From: an uncultured Clostridium sp.
GTDB taxonomy: Bacteria; Bacillota; Clostridia; Lachnospirales; Lachnospiraceae
Length of the DNA: 10,910 bases
Direction of reading: 5' to 3'
Assembly (NCBI GenBank): GCA_900544905.1
Contig: UQXF01000102.1
Location: 1 to 10,910 of the forward strand
Positions within the stretch are counted from its first letter, which is position 1. Every line of letters begins with the position of its first letter. The notes under the pieces were generated by a model. That model was given only the letters and a program-made list of their open reading frames with translations. It was not told the origin of the DNA and searched no databases. The translations under genes were made by a program, and so were the position numbers. Below, one piece after another: positions 7,155 through 10,910 of this stretch.

Positions 7155-8849
7155 ATGGATACCAAATCGCTTATTGAATTACAAAAAAAAGGAATATTGC
7201 TGCACCGTCTGGTATATATAATTTTCTTTTTGTCAAGAGTATTGATGCAGATTCTGGACAAGAGTATTCAATCTGAAAATACCATATTTATTCTGGTGTT
7301 TCTGGTATTGTGTGCGGTTTTGGAAGAGGTGTTTTATCATTTCGGTTACTTTGACAGAATTTTTATTTTACGGTGCACCCGGTATATCCAATGTGTTCTG
7401 GCTTCCGGAATGCTGTGCTTTATTCAGGGCAACGGGTATTCCGGTATATCTGTGATTGCACTGGTCATTATGTTTTTGATAGATTTTTTCCTTACAATGG
7501 GAGTTATGGATAAGGAAAATCTGATAACATATATGATTTCTGTAGGAATCCCGATTTTAGTAATTCTTATCAGCAAGATTTCTGTTTCCACCAGCAACCA
7601 ATGGCTGTTTCTGCTTTTTGATATTGTAATTTTGTTTCTGGTGCTGTTTTTTGAAGCACTGGCATTTGTAAATTATATGGATAATATAGACAGTATGATA
7701 TTTAACCAGCGCCATGAGCTGGAAAGTATTGCAGAACAGAATGAAAATATTCTGCAGATGCAGGAAAAACTCAAAAATACCAATGATGAACTGACGCTTC
7801 AAAAGATTGATTTGCAGAATGCCAACAGACAGATTAAGATGGCGAATCAGGAGATGGTTGCCCAGGCAGAAATTTTACATTATATTGCAATGTCATTTGA
7901 TGTATCCAAAATATCGAACCAGATTACGGACGCCATTATGCAGGTGAAGAAGTTAGGCTTTTGTGCGGTTTATATCAGGGAAAATGTATATTTAAATAAG
8001 CATGCAAATTATGTTATCCGGACAGATATTGGATTGTTACAGAGTAAAATCCGGGAAAATATAGCTGGATTGTACGTTGATATGACAGCAAGGGAGGAGA
8101 AGGAGTCTGTATTTCATGAGAGTATCAAAGAAATCTTTCCTTTCCTGAAGGAGGTTAATATTAATTCTGTTTACATTAAGGTTTTAGGACTGGATAATGA
8201 CACCTATGGTCTGTTTATGATTGGTGACAGCAGGAACAACCTGTTTGCTGATAACATGTCATTTTATGATGCGATTATCGCCCAGTATGATATTGCAATC
8301 AGTAATGCAAAAATTTATAATGAGATGCAGCAGATGGCGAGAAAGGACGGGCTGACAGGAATCAATAACCGTATTTACTTTACCCAGCTGTTTAAAGAAA
8401 CGGTGGCACAGGTGCAGGCGGAAAACGGATGCATGAGTGTTGCATTGTTTGATATAGATAAATTTAAGAGCGTAAATGACACCTATGGACATCTTGCAGG
8501 TGATGAGGTTATAAAGCGGATTGCATCAGTTACAGAGGCGTGTATCGAGCAGTATGATGGTTTCATCTGCCGGTATGGTGGTGAAGAGTTTGTGGTAGTT
8601 CTTCCGGGAAAGAAGTTAGAGATTGCGCAGCCGATTATAGAGGAGCTGTTTGAGGAGCTTTGCCGGCAGGTGGTGCAGTATAATGAATATGAAATTCATA
8701 TGAGTGTCAGTGTGGGCTTAACCACTTATCCGGAAGTATGTGCGGACCCGGAGGATTTGCTGAAGCGGGCAGACTGGTGTATGTATTATGCCAAGGAGCA
8801 CGGGAGACATCAGATTAATGTGGATGACGGAAGTATTCACAGAGAATAG
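7155..8849 (+). CDS. Membrane-bound diguanylate cyclase (six helices, coiled coil, GAF-like, GGDEF)
   Basis: This 564-residue protein should make cyclic di-GMP from two GTP at the inner face of the membrane. Six hydrophobic segments (about 14-34, 43-62, 69-91, 97-117, 123-141, 150-173) form an N-terminal membrane module that I cannot assign to a named MASE family. A coiled coil (about 183-240) and a GAF-like region (about 240-390) follow. The GGDEF domain (about 395-556) has KDGLTGINNR, the metal Asp433 in FDIDKFK, and an intact active-site GGEEF (475-479). The inhibitory I-site Arg-X-X-Asp is missing; the aligned residues are Gln-Tyr-Asp-Gly, so product inhibition through that site is unlikely. 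There is no EAL or HD-GYP domain. GGAAGGA at 7141-7147 supports the ATG at 7155. The three-base gap from the FtsA-like gene indicates one operon. The signal sensed is unknown. Confidence 0.93.
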   Translation: MDTKSLIELQKKGILLHRLVYIIFFLSRVLMQILDKSIQSENTIFILVFLVLCAVLEEVFYHFGYFDRIFILRCTRYIQCVLASGMLCFIQGNGYSGISVIALVIMFLIDFFLTMGVMDKENLITYMISVGIPILVILISKISVSTSNQWLFLLFDIVILFLVLFFEALAFVNYMDNIDSMIFNQRHELESIAEQNENILQMQEKLKNTNDELTLQKIDLQNANRQIKMANQEMVAQAEILHYIAMSFDVSKISNQITDAIMQVKKLGFCAVYIRENVYLNKHANYVIRTDIGLLQSKIRENIAGLYVDMTAREEKESVFHESIKEIFPFLKEVNINSVYIKVLGLDNDTYGLFMIGDSRNNLFADNMSFYDAIIAQYDIAISNAKIYNEMQQMARKDGLTGINNRIYFTQLFKETVAQVQAENGCMSVALFDIDKFKSVNDTYGHLAGDEVIKRIASVTEACIEQYDGFICRYGGEEFVVVLPGKKLEIAQPIIEELFEELCRQVVQYNEYEIHMSVSVGLTTYPEVCADPEDLLKRADWCMYYAKEHGRHQINVDDGSIHRE

Positions 8850-8861
8850 GGCATACAAATG

Positions 8862-8867
8862 TATAAT
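8862..8867 (+). promoter_or_regulatory. Possible -10 element of an ackA promoter
   Basis: A perfect TATAAT lies in the 46-base gap between the GGDEF gene and ackA, 28 bases before the ackA ATG. The best -35-like sequence is TTCACA (8836-8841), but the spacing of 20 bases is longer than usual. Independent transcription of ackA is plausible for a central metabolic gene. Read-through from the GGDEF gene is the alternative, and no terminator is seen in the gap. Confidence 0.35.
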
Positions 8868-8883
8868 AATTATAAAGCAGTAT

Positions 8884-8889
8884 GGAGGA
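8884..8889 (+). promoter_or_regulatory. Ribosome binding site that fixes the ackA start at 8896
   Basis: GGAGGA sits six bases before the ATG at 8896. The frame is open back to an ATG at 8788, but that start lies 62 bases inside the GGDEF gene and would add 36 residues with no family counterpart. The 8896 start puts the catalytic Asn at residue 7, as in known acetate kinases. Confidence 0.85.
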
Positions 8890-8895
8890 CAAAAA

Positions 8896-10086
8896 ATGAA
8901 TGTATTTGTTGTAAATTGCGGAAGCTCGTCTCTTAAGTATCAGCTGATTGATTCTGATACGGAAGAGGTGATTGCAAAGGGACTATGTGAGAGAATTGGA
9001 ATTGACGGGAGACTGACCCATAAGGTTCCGGGTAAGGAAGACCTTGTGAAGGAAACGGCAATGCCGAATCATAAGAGCGCAGTTTCCTATGTGCTGGAGG
9101 CATTGACAGACCCTGCCAGCGGTGTTATTAAGGATTTATCCGCTATTGATGCAGTGGGGCATCGCGTTGTCCACGGTGGTGAAAAATTTGCGGGCTCTGT
9201 TGTTATAACCGATGAAGTTATCCGGGCAATCGAGGAGTGTAATGATTTGGCACCCCTGCATAATCCGGCGAATCTGATTGGCATTTCTGCCTGTAAGGCA
9301 TTGATGCCGGATGTACCGATGGTTGCTGTGTTTGATACGGCATTTCATCAGACTATGCCGGTAAAGGCGTATTTATATGGTCTGCCGTATGAATATTATA
9401 CAGATTATAAGATTCGGAAATATGGGTTTCACGGAACCTCCCACAGCTTTGTATCAAAAAGGCTGCTTTCCATTATCGGAAAGGAGAATCAGGAATCTAA
9501 GGTTATTATCTGTCATTTAGGAAACGGTTCCTCTATCACTGCAGTTAAGGATGGCAAATCCTTTGATACCAGTATGGGATTTACCCCTCTGGACGGCTTG
9601 ATTATGGGAACCAGAAGCGGCAGCATCGACCCGGCGGTTATCCAGTATCTGGCAGGGAAGCTTGACTGTTCTTTGGACGAAGCCATTGAGATTCTGAATA
9701 AAAAGTCTGGCGTGGAAGGCATTTCCGGTGTGTCTAGTGACTTCCGGGATTTGGACAGTGCCAGCATGGAGGGAAATGAGCGGGCATCGATTGCACTGGA
9801 TATGTTTGCCTATCGTGCAGCACAGTATATTGGCTCCTATGCTGCGGCTATGAATGGTGTGGATGCCATTGCGTTTACCGCAGGAATCGGTGAAAACAAC
9901 TCAAAGATGCGCAAGATGATATGTGAGTATCTTGGATATCTGGGAGTGGTTCTGGATGAACAGGCAAATGCAGTCAGAGGAGAGGAAATCAGAATTTCTG
10001 CAGAAGACTCCCGGACAGAGGTGTATGTCATCCCTACAAATGAGGAGCTTGCCATTGCAAGAGAGACCGTGGCGCTGGTTTCGTAG
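8896..10086 (+). CDS. ackA: Acetate kinase
   Basis: AckA interconverts acetyl phosphate plus ADP and acetate plus ATP, the substrate-level ATP step of acetate-forming fermentation, in the cytoplasm. The 396-residue length is typical. The ASKHA-fold signature VVNCGSSSLKY (5-15) carries Asn7; other expected catalytic or binding residues are present: Arg90 (GHRVVHGG), His122 (LHNP), Asp147 (VFDTAFHQ), His179 (YGFHGTSH), Arg240 (MGTRSG) and Glu383 (TNEE). Each from Arg90 onward is one position earlier than in the Methanosarcina enzyme. The nucleotide motif FTAGIGENN (327-335) is intact. Phosphotransacetylase (pta), the usual partner, is not adjacent: upstream is the diguanylate cyclase and downstream yceD-rpmF. 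It could also work with phosphoketolase or another acetyl-phosphate source encoded elsewhere. Confidence 0.97.
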   Translation: MNVFVVNCGSSSLKYQLIDSDTEEVIAKGLCERIGIDGRLTHKVPGKEDLVKETAMPNHKSAVSYVLEALTDPASGVIKDLSAIDAVGHRVVHGGEKFAGSVVITDEVIRAIEECNDLAPLHNPANLIGISACKALMPDVPMVAVFDTAFHQTMPVKAYLYGLPYEYYTDYKIRKYGFHGTSHSFVSKRLLSIIGKENQESKVIICHLGNGSSITAVKDGKSFDTSMGFTPLDGLIMGTRSGSIDPAVIQYLAGKLDCSLDEAIEILNKKSGVEGISGVSSDFRDLDSASMEGNERASIALDMFAYRAAQYIGSYAAAMNGVDAIAFTAGIGENNSKMRKMICEYLGYLGVVLDEQANAVRGEEIRISAEDSRTEVYVIPTNEELAIARETVALVS

Positions 10087-10134
10087 CGGTATAATATATG
10101 TAGTTTTTTGTGCAATAAGAATCGTAAAAAAAGA

Positions 10135-10163
10135 TTGACAAAGATATGCAAACTATGTATAAT
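10135..10163 (+). promoter_or_regulatory. Perfect consensus sigma-A promoter for yceD-rpmF
   Basis: TTGACA (10135-10140), a 17-base spacer and TATAAT (10158-10163) match both consensus hexamers exactly at ideal spacing. A run of seven A (10126-10132) just upstream could act as an UP-like element. Transcription should begin near 10170, giving a leader of about 24 bases. This is the strongest promoter in the window, as expected for a ribosomal protein operon. Confidence 0.88.
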
Positions 10164-10180
10164 AACCAACGTGTGAGTTT

Positions 10181-10186
10181 AGGAGA
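10181..10186 (+). promoter_or_regulatory. Ribosome binding site that fixes the yceD start at 10194
   Basis: AGGAGA lies seven bases ahead of the ATG at 10194. An earlier in-frame ATG at 10146 falls between the -35 and -10 elements of the promoter, upstream of the predicted transcription start, so it would not be in the message. Confidence 0.85.
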
Positions 10187-10193
10187 TAAATCT

Positions 10194-10730
10194 ATGAGAA
10201 TAAACTTATATGATATTTTATCTGTAGCCGGCCAGGAAAAAACAGTGAATATCCGGATGGAAGAGTTACAGGAGACCTTTCAGGGAGAGCCGTTAAAGAT
10301 TAGATGCAAAGAGCCCTTTGACATGGAGCTCAGACATCCTGAGAAGGATACGGTGGCTGTAAAGCTCGATGTACCGGTAACTGTGGAACGGGTCTGCAGC
10401 AGATGCCTTGAAAAAGTTGTCTGTGAATATGACTTACATATTGAACGGACAATCAATATGGCAAAAAGAGAAGCTTATACGGATGATGAGCTTTCGGAAG
10501 CAGATGAAATAAGTTATATTGAAGACTGTACTCTGGATGTAGACATGCTCGTTTTGGATGAGTTATATACCAGGCTTCCCATGAATGTTCTTTGTAAAGA
10601 GGACTGTAAGGGAATTTGTAAGGTGTGTGGAACCAATCTGAATAAGAGCACATGCGATTGTGACCAGACGGTTCCGAATCCAAGGATGGCAGTTTTTAGT
10701 GATATCTTCAATCAATTTAAGGAGGTGTGA
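10194..10730 (+). CDS. yceD: YceD family protein (DUF177), cysteine-rich, in the L32 operon
   Basis: A 178-residue protein of the YceD/DUF177 family, which lies directly ahead of rpmF in many bacteria; family members have been linked to 23S rRNA accumulation or processing and large-subunit assembly. The molecular activity is not settled. Two cysteine groups are visible: Cys68-X2-Cys71 in the VERVCSRCLE segment, and a C-terminal cluster Cys134, Cys138, Cys142, Cys145, Cys154, Cys156 within LCKEDCKGICKVCG and a CDC tail. The cluster looks able to bind a metal, probably zinc (inference). An acidic middle (about 97-111) separates them. The protein is cytoplasmic with no signal peptide. It is transcribed from the consensus promoter just upstream, and its last codons contain the ribosome binding site of rpmF, so the two are coupled. 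Confidence 0.92.
   Translation: MRINLYDILSVAGQEKTVNIRMEELQETFQGEPLKIRCKEPFDMELRHPEKDTVAVKLDVPVTVERVCSRCLEKVVCEYDLHIERTINMAKREAYTDDELSEADEISYIEDCTLDVDMLVLDELYTRLPMNVLCKEDCKGICKVCGTNLNKSTCDCDQTVPNPRMAVFSDIFNQFKEV
10719..10727 (+). promoter_or_regulatory. Full-length Shine-Dalgarno sequence of rpmF
   Basis: AAGGAGGTG is complementary to the whole core of the 16S rRNA anti-Shine-Dalgarno (CACCTCCTT) and stands six bases before the rpmF ATG. It also encodes the last three residues of YceD (Lys-Glu-Val). Such a strong site suits a highly expressed ribosomal protein. Confidence 0.9.
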
Positions 10731-10733
10731 ATA

Positions 10734-10860
10734 ATGTCTATCTGTCCAAAGAATAAATCTTCAAAAGGTAGAAGAGATAAGAGAAGAGCAAATTGGAAGA
10801 TGACCGCTCCAACCTTAGTAAAGTGTTCTAAGTGCGGAGAGTTAATGGTTCCTCACAGAG
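10734..10860 (+). CDS. rpmF: 50S ribosomal protein L32, truncated by the contig end
   Basis: Forty-two genuine codons of L32, a small protein of the large ribosomal subunit. The start MSICPKNKSSKGRRDKRRA and the following segment with Trp21 are typical. Cys31-X2-Cys34 is the first half of the zinc ribbon found in the zinc-binding form of L32; the second CXXC pair, which should follow the VPHR segment (39-42), is cut off. From base 10861 the sequence is sequencing adapter. Reading on through it adds 15 false residues and meets a TAG at 10905-10907, giving a 57-residue chimera of deceptively normal size (L32 is about 56-60). In related genomes plsX and fatty-acid genes often follow, but nothing can be seen here. 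Confidence 0.95.
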
Positions 10861-10910
10861 CTGTCTCTTATACACATCTGACGCTGCCGACGATCTTACG
10901 CGTGTAGATC
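10861..10910 (+). other. Untrimmed Illumina Nextera adapter at the contig end (artefact)
   Basis: Bases 10861-10879 are the 19-base Tn5 mosaic end, reading CTGTCTCTTATACACATCT. Bases 10880-10893 (GACGCTGCCGACGA) complete the reverse complement of the Nextera read-1 adapter. Bases 10894-10901 (TCTTACGC) sit exactly at the i5 index position and are the reverse complement of GCGTAAGA, which I recall as Nextera index S517. Bases 10902-10910 (GTGTAGATC) begin the P5 flow-cell sequence. The order and spacing are exactly those of a library molecule, so this is not genomic DNA or a natural Tn5 insertion. Confidence 0.98.

Noticed and set aside
7151..7177. ATG overlapping the stop codon of the FtsA-like gene (TAATG)
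   Set aside because: That frame ends after eight codons; the ATG at 7155 opens the 564-codon GGDEF gene and is correctly spaced from GGAAGGA.
8788..8895. In-frame upstream start for ackA overlapping the GGDEF gene
   Set aside because: It overlaps the previous gene by 62 bases and adds residues absent from the family, while 8896 has a strong ribosome binding site and puts the catalytic Asn at position 7.
10090..10095. TATAAT just after the ackA stop as a second promoter
   Set aside because: No -35-like element lies at a suitable distance upstream, and the consensus promoter at 10135-10163 explains yceD-rpmF.
10087..10134. Terminator after ackA
   Set aside because: There is a run of six T (10104-10109), but no stable stem directly before it; only a four-pair stem at the end of ackA is visible, too far away.
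10146..10193. In-frame upstream start for yceD
   Set aside because: It lies inside the consensus promoter, before the likely transcription start; 10194 has AGGAGA at good spacing.
10861..10879. Tn5 mosaic end as evidence of a natural transposon insertion
   Set aside because: It is followed directly by the synthetic adapter, an index and P5 sequence in library order, and it ends the contig, so it is a sequencing artefact.

Overview
The window is a stretch of bacterial chromosome with ordinary housekeeping content. It most likely comes from an anaerobic, fermentative member of the Clostridia, probably Lachnospiraceae. That placement is an inference from AT-leaning composition, strong AGGAGG-type ribosome binding sites, consensus sigma-A promoters, an acetate kinase, and the style of the PolA, FtsA-like and YceD proteins; no 16S or other marker gene is present. 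All nine genes lie on the + strand and are tightly packed.

There are four apparent transcription units. (1) From about 61 to 4940: mutY (A/G mismatch glycosylase), a small membrane protein with an anti-sigma-type zinc finger, polA (DNA polymerase I), and coaE (dephospho-CoA kinase). They are 1 to 23 bases apart and have one good promoter in front of mutY. (2) From about 4932 to 8849: a 704-residue FtsA-like ATPase with a long C-terminal tail built from beta-grasp-like units, followed after 3 bases by a six-helix membrane diguanylate cyclase (coiled coil, GAF-like, GGDEF). A good extended -10 promoter overlaps the end of coaE. (3) ackA (acetate kinase), which has its own ribosome binding site and a possible weak promoter; pta is not next to it. 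(4) yceD and rpmF, driven by a perfect consensus promoter (TTGACA, 17 bases, TATAAT).

The last 50 bases (10861-10910) are not biological. They match the Illumina Nextera transposase adapter, followed by an 8-base index and the start of the P5 sequence, so the contig ends in untrimmed adapter inside rpmF. The resulting chimeric reading frame has a plausible L32 length (57 codons and a stop) and could be misannotated as a complete protein.

Three genes have an in-frame start upstream of the likely real one. Ribosome binding sites and promoter positions favour 5037 for the FtsA-like gene, 8896 for ackA and 10194 for yceD. The least understood part is the FtsA-like/diguanylate cyclase pair. It is the best candidate here for an uncharacterised functional module, but the sequence does not prove a new system. 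No tRNA, rRNA, CRISPR array, insertion sequence or phage gene was seen.
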